A stretch of 38,836 nt of DNA from an uncultured Collinsella sp. (GCA_902470095.1 CABRFG010000010.1:1-38836), one strand, 5' to 3'. Shown: positions 6,689 through 15,009, numbered from the stretch's first letter. Translations and numbers: made by a program. Notes: generated by a model not told the origin, from the letters alone.

Positions 6689-7989
6689 TCGTCCACCTCC
6701 TCTTGTGTGAGCGTCCCCGACCGCAGGCCTTCTGCAATAAACGGCGGCTCGCGGTCAAGCGTCCAGGTGCGCTCGGCGGCATCGAAAGTCACATAGCGCT
6801 CGAGCTCTACGCCGCCCGACGCGGCGCGACGCACTCCCGAATACGAGGAGACGAAACGCCTGCCATCGGCGTGGCGCTCGGACATCACGATACCGTCGAG
6901 CGCCATGGCAATCTGCTCCTCGATGAGCTCGCTCGGCAGATCGATGCCATAGCGTGCAAGCAACGTCAGACGCACCACGGTCTCCTGTTCTGAGCCCGCA
7001 TGAAGTGTGGTGAGCGACCCGTCGTGGCCCGTGTTCATGGCCTGCAACATGTCGCAGCACTCGGCACCGCGCACCTCGCCCACCACGATGCGGTCGGGGC
7101 GCATGCGCAGGGCATTGGTCACCAGGTCGCGGATCGTCACCGCGCCCTCGCCCTCAATTGAAGCCTCGCGCGCCTCTAGACGCACCACGTGCGGATGATG
7201 CGCAAACTTGAGCTCGGCAGAGTCCTCGATCGTCACGATGCGCTCGCCGGTGGAAATCTCACATGACAACGCGTTGAGCAGGGTGGTCTTACCAGATCCC
7301 GTGCCTCCCGCAACCGCTAGGTCCTGTCGCAGCGACACCGCACACGACAACAGCTGCGCATACCAAAGCGGCAGCGACCCCAGCCCCACAAGCTCGTCCA
7401 ACGAGCAGATGCGGTCCGAGAACTTTCGGATGGTGAGAATCGGTCCGTCAATCGCCACAGGCGGAATCACCGCGTTGACGCGATAGCCCGTTTTGAGGCG
7501 GGCGTTGACGATGGGACTGCGCTCGTCGATACGGCGGCCAAGTGGCGAGATGATGCGGTCGATAAGCACACGGATCTGCTCATCATCCTCAAACGCATGC
7601 TCGATGGGGTACAAGACGCCGCCGCGTTCAAAGAAAGCCGAGCGGCAGCCGTTGATCATGATTTCGGTAACGGTGTCGTCCTCGATGAGCGGCTGCAACG
7701 GCCCCAAGCCCACCACGTCATCCAAAATCTCGTCGATGATGGTCTCGCGCTCGGGCGTCGCGAGATCGGTCGGCTCCTCAACATTGAGCGCCGCCTCCAC
7801 CGCGGGACGCAATTCCGAGCGGGCAAGTACCGGGTCGACATAGGCGCTGATACGCGCCACTTCGTCGTAACCCATGCGGTCCATCACGGCGCGCTTAGTG
7901 CGTCGTTTCACCGCGCGGCGACGCCCCGCATCTACAGGCGCTGCCGCCGCTGCAGCGCCGGCAGCCTTAATCCTCGTTTGCAGGCTCAT
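6661..7989 (-). CDS. tadA: TadA/CpaF-type secretion ATPase
   Basis: A 442-residue hexameric ATPase of the type II/IV secretion superfamily (CpaF branch) that powers Flp pilus extension. Visible motifs are the N-terminal domain with LGPLQPLIEDDTVTEIMING (about 95-114), the Walker A loop AGGTGSGKTT (227-236), the Asp box IVTIEDSAEL (251-260), the Walker B strand RPDRIVVGEVRG (297-308) and the His box GHDGSLTTLHA (321-331). All catalytic elements are intact. The first 35 residues are alanine- and arginine-rich and not conserved. It lies between tadZ (2-base gap) and tadB (overlap). Confidence 0.95.
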   Translation of the reverse strand: MSLQTRIKAAGAAAAAAPVDAGRRRAVKRRTKRAVMDRMGYDEVARISAYVDPVLARSELRPAVEAALNVEEPTDLATPERETIIDEILDDVVGLGPLQPLIEDDTVTEIMINGCRSAFFERGGVLYPIEHAFEDDEQIRVLIDRIISPLGRRIDERSPIVNARLKTGYRVNAVIPPVAIDGPILTIRKFSDRICSLDELVGLGSLPLWYAQLLSCAVSLRQDLAVAGGTGSGKTTLLNALSCEISTGERIVTIEDSAELKFAHHPHVVRLEAREASIEGEGAVTIRDLVTNALRMRPDRIVVGEVRGAECCDMLQAMNTGHDGSLTTLHAGSEQETVVRLTLLARYGIDLPSELIEEQIAMALDGIVMSERHADGRRFVSSYSGVRRAASGGVELERYVTFDAAERTWTLDREPPFIAEGLRSGTLTQEEVDEWRSLCPSS

Positions 7990-7991
7990 CG

Positions 7992-9635
7992 CTAATCACC
8001 CTCGCGCGACCAGGGAAGGCGGATACGCGGGCGTTCGGTGCGCGTTGCACGGTCGGCGACCATATCGCTCCAAGGGCCGACGGCGCACCCCAGTTCCACG
8101 AGCATCTCGCGCGTGGCCTCGCGCACGCTGGTCGCAAAAGCGCTGGTCTGCCCCACTGCCTCGTCAGCGCGCCCAAACGCCATGAGCGCGGCGAGATCCT
8201 GCCCGCCATCGGCGATACGAATCTTGGAGCTCAACGCACAGGCAATCTCAAAGCGCATGGCGACGTCCTCGTCTGCCCCGCGCGCACCGAACCGGTTGAA
8301 CACGGCGCTCATGCGCGTGCGCGGCACACCTACTCGACTTGCCAGTTCAATGACGCGCGATGCCGATGTCGCGGACGACACCGCCGCATCGCCAACGACC
8401 AGGCAACGGTCGCTCGCCGCCACCGCAGCCGCCACGGCATCGCCCCAAAAGACCGAGGTATCGATAAAGACCACGTCGGATTCGCGACGCAGGACATCGA
8501 GCAGTAGCTCCACCGGACGTGCCATGAGCTCGGCTTGCTCGGGCGCCGCGACGGGACCCCAGAGCGTAACGCCCGGCGCCACGCGCATCGATGCGGCTAC
8601 GATATCTGGCTCGGCGAGCGCGCCCGCCGCCGACGGCTCGATAAGTGCCGCCATATCGCGCGGAGCATCGACGCCTAACAAGTCGTAAAGGTTTCCAAAC
8701 ATCAGGTCCAGGTCGAGCACGGCGGCACGCAAGCCCAACAGCGACGATGTGTGTGCCATGGTGGCAACGATCGTCGACTTGCCGCAACCGCCCGAACCCG
8801 AAATGGCGCAGATGACCGGAGCTCGGTGCGGCGAAGCGGCAGCGTCTGCCGGCGGCATCGGAGGCGGCGGGGCGGGCGTCGGCGACAGCGTCCCCGTCTC
8901 CCCCGCCGCAACTACACGCTGCGTCCAAGCCGGCATGGCGGCTTGTTCGGTCTGCGAGGCAGGCTCGTTCTGCGCAATCTGCTCATGCTGCATCAGCGAC
9001 AACTCGCCGCACCCGGCAAAGCCCTCAACTTCGTCGAGTTCATCCGCCAGATTCACGCCGTGCACGTATCCCATATCTACAGCCGGGGAGTCGCCAGCAT
9101 GCTGCGCCGGCCCTCCAGCGTCATCGCATACAAGGGGGTTCCGGGGGCGCCGACCATGCTCGGCTTCCGCTTTTCCACAATCATCAACACGCGGGCCTCT
9201 TGTAGCGCGAGGCGCCCCGGGTTCCCTATCAACAAAAGCATCGGGCTCAATCGTCATGCGCCGATCGGAATCAACCGCTCCCTCGCCCGCGCGCCCGTTG
9301 CCGCATATACTGTGCGCAGCGATGACCTCGGTCGCCCCTGCGCGAAACAGCCCCTCGATATCCGACGGATCGAGTGCTTCTATCAACACGACCACGCGAC
9401 TCACGCGGCCTTCGGCCGTCAGGCGCGCAACAGTCTTGCGCACGTCTTCGGTATCGAACAGAGACGCCGCGATGATGGCAGCTCCGCGGCGCGACGGAAA
9501 CGCCCGCGCCATGGAAACCAGCCCGTCCAGGTCACCCACGCGAAGCACCTGTGCACCCGTATCACGGCCCTCGACTTCCCGCTGCAACAGCCCGTAATCG
9601 CCGCACGCGCAGCACGCAAGCCAGATCGCCTTCAT
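7992..9635 (-). CDS. tadZ: TadZ/CpaE-like ParA-family localisation protein
   Basis: A protein of about 547 residues. Residues 1-110 look like the atypical receiver domain of TadZ/CpaE (alternating strands and helices, without an obvious phosphoacceptor pocket). Residues 111-270 are a long polar, proline-rich linker (TPAPPPPMPP near 253-262). Residues 273-530 are a ParA/MinD-type ATPase with the loop SGSGGCGKSTI, the DLDLMFGNLYDLLGVD segment and the VVFIDTSVFWGDA Walker B region. TadZ proteins mark the site of pilus assembly. Two starts are possible: ATG at 9635 (used here; the upstream stop reads TGATG) or the GTG one codon earlier, with GGAGG serving both. The linker is unusually long. Confidence 0.85.
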   Translation of the reverse strand: MKAIWLACCACGDYGLLQREVEGRDTGAQVLRVGDLDGLVSMARAFPSRRGAAIIAASLFDTEDVRKTVARLTAEGRVSRVVVLIEALDPSDIEGLFRAGATEVIAAHSICGNGRAGEGAVDSDRRMTIEPDAFVDREPGAPRATRGPRVDDCGKAEAEHGRRPRNPLVCDDAGGPAQHAGDSPAVDMGYVHGVNLADELDEVEGFAGCGELSLMQHEQIAQNEPASQTEQAAMPAWTQRVVAAGETGTLSPTPAPPPPMPPADAAASPHRAPVICAISGSGGCGKSTIVATMAHTSSLLGLRAAVLDLDLMFGNLYDLLGVDAPRDMAALIEPSAAGALAEPDIVAASMRVAPGVTLWGPVAAPEQAELMARPVELLLDVLRRESDVVFIDTSVFWGDAVAAAVAASDRCLVVGDAAVSSATSASRVIELASRVGVPRTRMSAVFNRFGARGADEDVAMRFEIACALSSKIRIADGGQDLAALMAFGRADEAVGQTSAFATSVREATREMLVELGCAVGPWSDMVADRATRTERPRIRLPWSREGD

Positions 9636-10294
9636 CACTCGTCGCCTCCGCTCTTTTTGCCGCGCGCCGTGGCGGGAATCGTCAAGCTGACCGTTCCCTT
9701 GCCCGATGCCCCCAGCAGTTCCTTGACGTCTTCGGGGTCAGCCGCCAGCGTCACCCATTCGATCTTGCCCTCGCGCGTGGCACCGGAATCTTCACTGGTA
9801 TCGATCACGTACGCGCCGCACAACCGATCGGTTACGCCGTCTTTTTGCACATACACATCCACGTAGCTGCCCACGCCCGTAGCACCGCCGACCGAGTGCT
9901 CGGCATCGACCGCCACCGAAACGGCGACCTTGCCCTTAGGCACCTCGAGCTTGTGACTCTCGGCCTTGGTGTAGACATTGCAGATCACGGCGTTTTTGGG
10001 AATACGCGAAGTCGTCACGTCGCCGCGCACCTGACGCAGCTCGGTCGCCGCGTCACGCGGCAACAGGCTCGTCAGCCATTCCTGGGTTATGACATTGGTC
10101 TCATCGAGGGTCTCGCCCACATCGATATCGCGCGCCGCGACGCATACCTCGACGCGATCGCCACCGTACTTGGCCAAGGTCTCAGCCTGGACCTGTTCGG
10201 CTTGCGAGCGGATCGACGAGCCGTAAACCATGCAGAGCAGCGCAGCGAGCACGCCCGCGGCCAGACTGATGGCGATGCGCTTGCTCTTGTTCAC
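9635..10294 (-). CDS. cpaB: CpaB/RcpC-like SAF domain pilus protein
   Basis: A 219-residue membrane-anchored protein, first gene of the tad operon. A basic N-terminus and one membrane helix (about residues 5-25) are followed by a SAF domain: VEVCVAARDIDVGETLDETNVITQEW opens the domain, and SRIPKNAVICNVY is the characteristic SAF turn. The C-terminal half carries VAVSVAVDAEHSVGGATGVGSYVDVYV, typical of RcpC/CpaB. The start is the GTG at 10294 because GAGAGGAG lies five bases upstream; the ATG at 10309 has no ribosome site. In diderms CpaB acts with the secretin; in this monoderm-type locus without a secretin it may contact the cell wall. Confidence 0.85.
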   Translation of the reverse strand: MNKSKRIAISLAAGVLAALLCMVYGSSIRSQAEQVQAETLAKYGGDRVEVCVAARDIDVGETLDETNVITQEWLTSLLPRDAATELRQVRGDVTTSRIPKNAVICNVYTKAESHKLEVPKGKVAVSVAVDAEHSVGGATGVGSYVDVYVQKDGVTDRLCGAYVIDTSEDSGATREGKIEWVTLAADPEDVKELLGASGKGTVSLTIPATARGKKSGGDE

Positions 10295-10332
10295 GGCCGC
10301 TCCTCTCATGGCAGTGCCGGGCGAATGCCCGT

Positions 10333-10456
10333 ACCACCATTGTCTGGGTGGTCAGAGTGCAAAGCGGCGCAATCGCGATCTTGGTTTTCGATGTCAAACC
10401 AATCGCTGACCAAAAACTAACCAGCCCGTCAAGCTCGTGGCAAGGTTTTGGTCAGC
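10333..10456 (-). promoter_or_regulatory. Inverted repeats upstream of the tad operon
   Basis: The gap between rsgA's terminator and the first tad gene holds three dyads: a perfect 11-base pair of arms GCTGACCAAAA / TTTTGGTCAGC (10405-10415 and 10446-10456, 30-base spacer), TTGGTTT / AAACCAA (10381-10387 and 10396-10402), and ACCACC / GGTGGT (10333-10338 and 10347-10352). Any tad promoter must lie here. A TTGACA is present on the minus strand at 10397-10392, but no convincing -10 follows at 16-18 bases. The dyads are probably regulator sites or leader hairpins. Confidence 0.4.
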
Positions 10457-10494
10457 ACGTCAGCAAACTGCATGTTTCGAGGCTTTTTCGCAGC

Positions 10495-10528
10495 AAAAAA
10501 GCCGTCTCCCGAACAGTTGGAAGACGGC
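10495..10528 (-). terminator. Rho-independent terminator of rsgA
   Basis: On the minus strand a 7-base stem GCCGTCT / AGACGGC (10528-10522 and 10507-10501) with a 14-base loop is followed by six T residues. It lies 19 bases past the rsgA stop. Confidence 0.8.
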
Positions 10529-10546
10529 TGTCATAGGAAAAATCAA

Positions 10547-11731
10547 TTACAGATGGACATCGGGATCGAGCATTTGAGCACTCACGCGCATGGATGACGC
10601 CAGGTTTTGGAACGTTTCCAGACGCAGGCTGTCGATCTGCCCGGCGTCCTCGGCCTCGCGAACGGCACAACCCGGCTCATGGGTATGCGTGCAATCGCCG
10701 AACCGGCACGCGCGCGATGCCTCGACGATCTCGGGGAAGGCGCGCGCCAGACCCCGCTCGTGACCCACGAGCGGTAAGCTGCGCAGGCCCGGGGCATCGG
10801 CGATCACGCCGGCGTCGCCCGGCAGTGCCACCATCACGCGCGCGACGGTAGTGTGACGGCCCTGGTCGTCGCGTTCGCGCACACCGCCAGTCGCCAACGT
10901 ATCGTGGCCCAGCAGCGCATTGAGCAGCGTCGACTTGCCGGCACCCGACTCGCCCAGAATCATGGCGCAGCTCCCGGCAGGCACGCAGGAACGAACCTCG
11001 TCCAGGCCGCGCCCCTCGGCAGAGGACGTCACGATCACGCGCACGTCCGGACCTACCAGGCGGCGCACGCGGTCCAGATCGCGCTCGAGCTCCTCGGCAT
11101 CGCAGCGGTCAGCTTTGGTGAGCACCACCACCGGCTCGGCATCGCAGTCGAGCGCCAACACCAGCGAGCGCGCCACGCGGTCGAGCAGCACCTCGCCGGC
11201 ACCGAGCGCCTGCACGATTAGCACGCTATCCACGTTGGAGCAGAGCACCTGACGCTCTCCGCGGGCACGGCCGCGCCAACGCTCAAAGCTCGTACGGCGC
11301 GGCAGCACGCACTCAATCACACCCATATCGTGCCCGGGAGCGCGGCGCACCGCCACACGGTCGCCCACAGCGGGCAGCAGGACCTCGTCCTCGCCGCGCG
11401 ACTTGGCAAACCCCACGGCATGCTCGGCGCGGAAGGTGTCGTCGGCCGTCACCACCAGCGGAAACCCGCGATCTAAGCGCACCACGGCGCCAAGCTGCAT
11501 CTGCTCGGGTTCCTCGGCATGTGCGCAAAAATCGTCAAAGGCAGTCTGCTGGGCTTCATCGACCGGCAGGTCATCAAACGCCGGAACGTCCTGCAGCGCG
11601 TCGAGTCCCGGCACGCTTGCCAGCAGCTCCTCGGCAGACGCGGGGGCCTCGGTCGCAAGCTTCCGACGACGATCGCGCTTAGCCCGCGCCCCCGTCGTCT
11701 TTTTCTTCGCCTTAGCCTTAGCCTTGCCCAC
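10547..11731 (-). CDS. rsgA: RsgA small-ribosomal-subunit GTPase
   Basis: A circularly permuted GTPase of 394 residues that acts late in 30S subunit maturation. The GTPase motifs come in the permuted order G4 (VVVLTKADRC), G5 (VTSSAEG), G1 (LGESGAGKSTLLN), then G3 (ADAPG). The C-terminal zinc knuckle is CRFGDCTHTHEPGC. The start is the GTG at 11731 with GGAGG five bases upstream; the frame extends to 11815 without a better start. The first 25 residues are lysine- and arginine-rich (GKAKAKAKKKTTGARAKRDRRRK) and then a long acidic segment precedes the OB fold, so this RsgA is longer at its N-terminus than the usual 300-350 residues. It is monocistronic. Confidence 0.93.
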   Translation of the reverse strand: MGKAKAKAKKKTTGARAKRDRRRKLATEAPASAEELLASVPGLDALQDVPAFDDLPVDEAQQTAFDDFCAHAEEPEQMQLGAVVRLDRGFPLVVTADDTFRAEHAVGFAKSRGEDEVLLPAVGDRVAVRRAPGHDMGVIECVLPRRTSFERWRGRARGERQVLCSNVDSVLIVQALGAGEVLLDRVARSLVLALDCDAEPVVVLTKADRCDAEELERDLDRVRRLVGPDVRVIVTSSAEGRGLDEVRSCVPAGSCAMILGESGAGKSTLLNALLGHDTLATGGVRERDDQGRHTTVARVMVALPGDAGVIADAPGLRSLPLVGHERGLARAFPEIVEASRACRFGDCTHTHEPGCAVREAEDAGQIDSLRLETFQNLASSMRVSAQMLDPDVHL

Positions 11732-11779
11732 AAGCGCCTCCCAGCACCATAAATCACAACTGAGCAGGTATTTTAAATC

Positions 11780-11811
11780 AAAAAGAGCTGGCCGGGCAAA
11801 GCCCGACCAGC
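11780..11811 (-). terminator. Rho-independent terminator upstream of rsgA
   Basis: An 11-base stem GCTGGTCGGGC / GCCCGGCCAGC with a TTT loop is followed by TCTTTTT on the minus strand. The only non-Watson-Crick position is a G-U wobble when read as minus-strand RNA, which supports this strand. It ends transcripts coming from the P-type ATPase gene before rsgA. Confidence 0.8.
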
Positions 11812-11873
11812 CCACAAACTTTCCCTCAGCCCTTTATCATCCGCGCGGGAGAAAAGCCAGCAAGTATACCGCA

Positions 11874-11968
11874 GGGCCCGCCCGCCGGGAGGGGTTTCCT
11901 AAGGGCACATCCCGCAGCCGCAAAGCGGCGAGGACGTGCCCGTGGAAACCCCGCAGGCGGTCGGGCCC
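11874..11968. repeat. 95-bp imperfect palindrome
   Basis: Arms run from GGGCCCG (11874) and CGGGCCC (11962-11968) through GGGGTTTCC / GGAAACCCC, GGGCAC / GTGCCC to a GCCGC-AAA-GCGGC tip. It lies 11 bases after the ATPase stop and well ahead of the terminator at 11780-11811. It has no T-tract on either strand, so it is not a simple terminator. It could be an mRNA 3'-end stabiliser or a member of a dispersed palindromic family. Confidence 0.75.
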
Positions 11969-11979
11969 GGACAGGAACG

Positions 11980-14661
11980 TTACTCTTTTTCGACCGCGCG
12001 CATGATCGCCTTGTAGATCTCCATCAGCGGGATGATCAGGAAGGCCAGGCCCAGCGCGGCAAGAACGCCCTTGAGCTCAAGCGTCACAGGGCCGAAGAAC
12101 ATCTCGGCAAGCGTCGGCTGCACGGTCACGATCACCGTCAGCACCAGTGCCAGCGCGGCAGAAGCCCACAGCCACTTGTTCTGCTTCTTCATGGTGAACA
12201 GCGACGCACGGCGGCTGCGCATATTGAAGCAGTGGAAAATCTCGACCATGTTGAGCGTGATGAACGCCATCATCACGCCTTCCTCGTCGGCATTGCCGGC
12301 GACCATATCGGCGATGTGGATGTAGCCCATGTCAAAGTACACGCCCACAAAGAAGCTCGCCAGCACCAGCACGGTGATGATTAGGCCCTGGACCACGCAG
12401 TCCAGACCCATATGTCCGGCAAAGACACCGTCCTTGGCGTTGCGCGGCTTGCGCTTCATGATGTCGCCCTCGGCGTCCTCCATGCCCAGCGCGAGCGCAG
12501 GGAAGCAGTCGGTAACCAGGTTCACCCACAGCAGCTGCACCGGCTGGAAGATGGTAAAGCCGATGAGCGTGGCGATGAACACCGAGAAGACCTCGGCAAG
12601 GTTAGCCGAAAGCAGGAACTGGATGACCTTGCGGATGTTGTCGTAGATGCGACGGCCCTCTTCGCAGGCACCGATGATGGTAGCGAAATTGTCGTCGGCG
12701 AGCACCATGTCGGCAACGTTCTTGGTGACGTCGGTACCAGTAATGCCCATGCCCACGCCGATGTCGGCGCGCTTGATGGACGGGGCGTCGTTGACGCCGT
12801 CGCCCGTCATGGCGACGATCTGGTCGCGCGACTTCCAGGCCTCGACGATGCGCGTCTTGTGCTCGGGCTGGACGCGGGCGTACACGCCGTAGTCCTCGAT
12901 GTGCGCGTCGAGTTCCTCGTCGCTCATGCGGTCGAGGTCGGCACCGGTAATGGCCTGGCTGCGATCGGCGACGATGCCAAGCTGCTTGGCGATGGCCACG
13001 GCGGTGTCGATGTGGTCGCCCGTGATCATGACGGTGCGGATGCCAGCGTCGTGCGCCTCGCGGATAGCGTCGGCCACTTCGGGACGGACCGGGTCGATCA
13101 TGCCGGACAGGCCGCAGAATACCAGGTCATGCTCAAGCGCAGCGGGGCTGCAGTCGGCGGGAACCTCGGTGTAGGTGCGGCTCGCCAGCGCCAGCACGCG
13201 CAGGGCCTCGTCAGCCATGGCCTTGTTGGCTGCCACGAGCTCGGCACGACGCTCCTCAGTCAGCGGCACAACCTTATCGCCCTCGTAGATATGGGTGCAC
13301 AGGCCAATCACCACGTCGGGCGCGCCCTTGGTGTACTGCTCGTACTCGCCATCCAGGGTCTCGACGACCACGGACATCATCTTACGGCCCGAGTCGAACG
13401 GGGCCTCGCCCACGCGCGGATGCTCGGCGGTCAGGCCGGTGAGCCCCGCCTTGCCGGCGTCGTTGACGAGCGCGCACTCAGTCGGCTCACCCACGGCCTC
13501 GCCCAGCTCCTCGTCCCACTGGGCATCGGAGCACAGCGCCATGCCTGCCAGGAACTTCTCCTTGGGCGCAGCGAGCTCGTGCTTGACGACGGTCATCTTG
13601 TTTTGAGTAAGGGTACCGGTCTTGTCGGAGCAGATGGTCTGCGTGCAGCCAAGGGTCTCGACGGCAGAAAGCTTGCGGATGATCGCCTGGCGCTTGGCCA
13701 TCTTGGTCACGCCGAGCGACAGCACGATGGTCACGACGGCGACCAGACCCTCGGGGATGGCGGCGACGGCAAGCGAGACGGCGACCATAAAGGTGTCGAG
13801 CAGGGCAGTCGGGTCGGTAAGGACGTTGCCCACGCCGTGACGGATGATGTCGACGCCAAAGATGACGACGCAGATGACGATAACCATAATGGTAAGGATG
13901 CGGCTGAGCTCGGCGAGCTTCACCTGCAACGGCGTGAGCTCTTCCTTGGCCTCGGCCAGGGCGCCGGCAATCTTGCCCATCTCGGTATCCATGCCGGTAC
14001 CGACTACGACGGCGCGGCCACGGCCGTACACCACGGTGGAGCCCATGTAGCACATGTTCTTGCGGTCGCCGAGCGGCACGTCGTCGGTGCCGGCGGCGAG
14101 CTCGATCACGTTGGCATGCTTCTCGACGGGTACGGACTCGCCGGTAAGGGCGGCCTCCTCGATCTTCATCGTGGCGCTCTCGAGCACGCGGCAGTCGGCC
14201 GGGACGGAGTCGCCCGCCTCGAGCATGATCACATCGCCGGGCACGAGCTCGGCGCTCGGCAGGTGCACGAGCTTGCCGTCGCGCAGAACCTTGGACTGCG
14301 CGGCGCTCATCTCCTGCAGGGCCTCGAGAGCCTCCTCGCTTTTAGCCTCCTGGACCACGCCCAGCACCGAGTTGACGATAACGACGAACATGATGATGGC
14401 GACATCGGCAAAGTCCGCCTCGCCCTTGACCATGCCCGTGAGCGCGCTGATGACGGCGGCAACGATCAGCATGATGACCATGGGGTCGGCCATCTGCTCA
14501 AAGAAGCGCTTCCACAACGGCGTCTTCTCGGCTTCCTCGAGCTTGTTAGGGCCTGTCTTGGCGAGGCGCGACGACGCCTCGTCGTTGCTCAGGCCGAGGT
14601 TCTCATCGACACCTTGGTCGCTGAGTACCTCCGCCGCGGCGGACAGGTATTCCTTTTGCAT
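11980..14661 (-). CDS. PMCA-type calcium-translocating P-type ATPase
   Basis: An 893-residue P2-type cation pump. The N-terminal cation-ATPase domain includes LSNDEASSRLAKTGPNKLEE; the actuator has LTGESVPVEK; the M4 metal site has AAIPEGLVAVVTIVLSLGV; the phosphorylation loop is ICSDKTGTLTQNK; the hinge motif is MTGDGVNDAPSIKRADIGVGMG. Membrane helices M5-M10 and the SDCFP-like region (NLVTDCFPALALGMED, M6) follow. The PEGL and M6 residues fit calcium, though manganese cannot be excluded. AGGAGGGG precedes the ATG, but it is part of a long inverted repeat in the leader, so translation may be controlled. Terminated separately from rsgA. Confidence 0.92.
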   Translation of the reverse strand: MQKEYLSAAAEVLSDQGVDENLGLSNDEASSRLAKTGPNKLEEAEKTPLWKRFFEQMADPMVIMLIVAAVISALTGMVKGEADFADVAIIMFVVIVNSVLGVVQEAKSEEALEALQEMSAAQSKVLRDGKLVHLPSAELVPGDVIMLEAGDSVPADCRVLESATMKIEEAALTGESVPVEKHANVIELAAGTDDVPLGDRKNMCYMGSTVVYGRGRAVVVGTGMDTEMGKIAGALAEAKEELTPLQVKLAELSRILTIMVIVICVVIFGVDIIRHGVGNVLTDPTALLDTFMVAVSLAVAAIPEGLVAVVTIVLSLGVTKMAKRQAIIRKLSAVETLGCTQTICSDKTGTLTQNKMTVVKHELAAPKEKFLAGMALCSDAQWDEELGEAVGEPTECALVNDAGKAGLTGLTAEHPRVGEAPFDSGRKMMSVVVETLDGEYEQYTKGAPDVVIGLCTHIYEGDKVVPLTEERRAELVAANKAMADEALRVLALASRTYTEVPADCSPAALEHDLVFCGLSGMIDPVRPEVADAIREAHDAGIRTVMITGDHIDTAVAIAKQLGIVADRSQAITGADLDRMSDEELDAHIEDYGVYARVQPEHKTRIVEAWKSRDQIVAMTGDGVNDAPSIKRADIGVGMGITGTDVTKNVADMVLADDNFATIIGACEEGRRIYDNIRKVIQFLLSANLAEVFSVFIATLIGFTIFQPVQLLWVNLVTDCFPALALGMEDAEGDIMKRKPRNAKDGVFAGHMGLDCVVQGLIITVLVLASFFVGVYFDMGYIHIADMVAGNADEEGVMMAFITLNMVEIFHCFNMRSRRASLFTMKKQNKWLWASAALALVLTVIVTVQPTLAEMFFGPVTLELKGVLAALGLAFLIIPLMEIYKAIMRAVEKE

Positions 14662-14671
14662 ATAGAGTCCC

Positions 14672-14765
14672 CTCCTGGGATTCGGGCCACTCAGCAGATT
14701 GATGCCCGATCATAATTCCCAGGAGAAGGGCAAGGGCTCATCAAGGCTGCCGTGCTGAGCGGCAG
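14672..14765 (-). ncRNA. Structured leader RNA of the P-type ATPase (candidate riboswitch)
   Basis: Read as minus-strand RNA, hairpin 1 is CTGCCG (14765-14760), a 7-base loop CTCAGCA, then CGGCAG (14752-14747). Hairpin 2 is a long arm CTCCTGGGA (14725-14717) plus TCGGGC (14709-14704) pairing with GCCCGA (14687-14682) plus TCCCAGGAG (14680-14672). Its loop contains TGCTGAG (14696-14690), the exact complement of the whole loop of hairpin 1. TCCCAGGAG overlaps the ribosome binding site of the ATPase gene. TTGATGAGCCC (14744-14734) can pair with GGGCATCAA (14707-14699) instead, giving a competing fold. I do not see the yybP-ykoY or M-box consensus. The structure is read by eye and not energy-folded. 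Confidence 0.55.
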
Positions 14766-14779
14766 TTGATAGTGGAGCT

Positions 14780-14809
14780 ATGGTACCCCAAAGCGGCGCG
14801 TCTAGCCAA
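14780..14809 (-). promoter_or_regulatory. Candidate promoter of the P-type ATPase leader
   Basis: TTGGCT (14809-14804) and TACCAT (14785-14780) on the minus strand are spaced by 18 bases. Transcription would begin near 14772, right at the first leader hairpin, which makes a compact leader of about 110 nt. The match to consensus is partial. Confidence 0.4.
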
Positions 14810-15009
14810 AACATTCCAATTGGAAACACGGCTCGAGTGCAACGATGCAGACCGTGTGATGCTCAACATTGATAAAACGTTTTTTCTTCGGCGCATCGTC
14901 AAACTGAAATATCGCCCAGATAGCAGCGGTCAGAACGGTTGATAAAGTTTTTTCATATACCGTTTTTACCGCAAAAAATGAACTTCTAATTCGGCATACG
15001 GTCGATTTT
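14810..15009. other. Divergent intergenic DNA between the P-type ATPase and pyk
   Basis: No convincing gene lies here; a 75-codon minus-strand frame has no ribosome site. The stretch is AT-richer than its surroundings. It carries a direct repeat of a TTGATAAA-(CG)-TTTTTTC element at 14869-14886 and 14939-14954, 70 bases apart, which could be regulator sites for pyk. Confidence 0.4.

Noticed and set aside
12412..14715. A 767-codon plus-strand open frame opposite the P-type ATPase
   Set aside because: It is an antisense shadow caused by high-GC codon bias; the composition is unnatural (His, Asp, Gly, Val rich) and the minus-strand ATPase is unambiguous. The same holds for the long frames opposite pyk, pheT, glmM and the DUF4012 gene.
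14672..14765. A yybP-ykoY manganese riboswitch
   Set aside because: The conserved L1 and L3 sequences of that class are not seen; the kissing-loop layout is different. A sequence search is needed for certainty.
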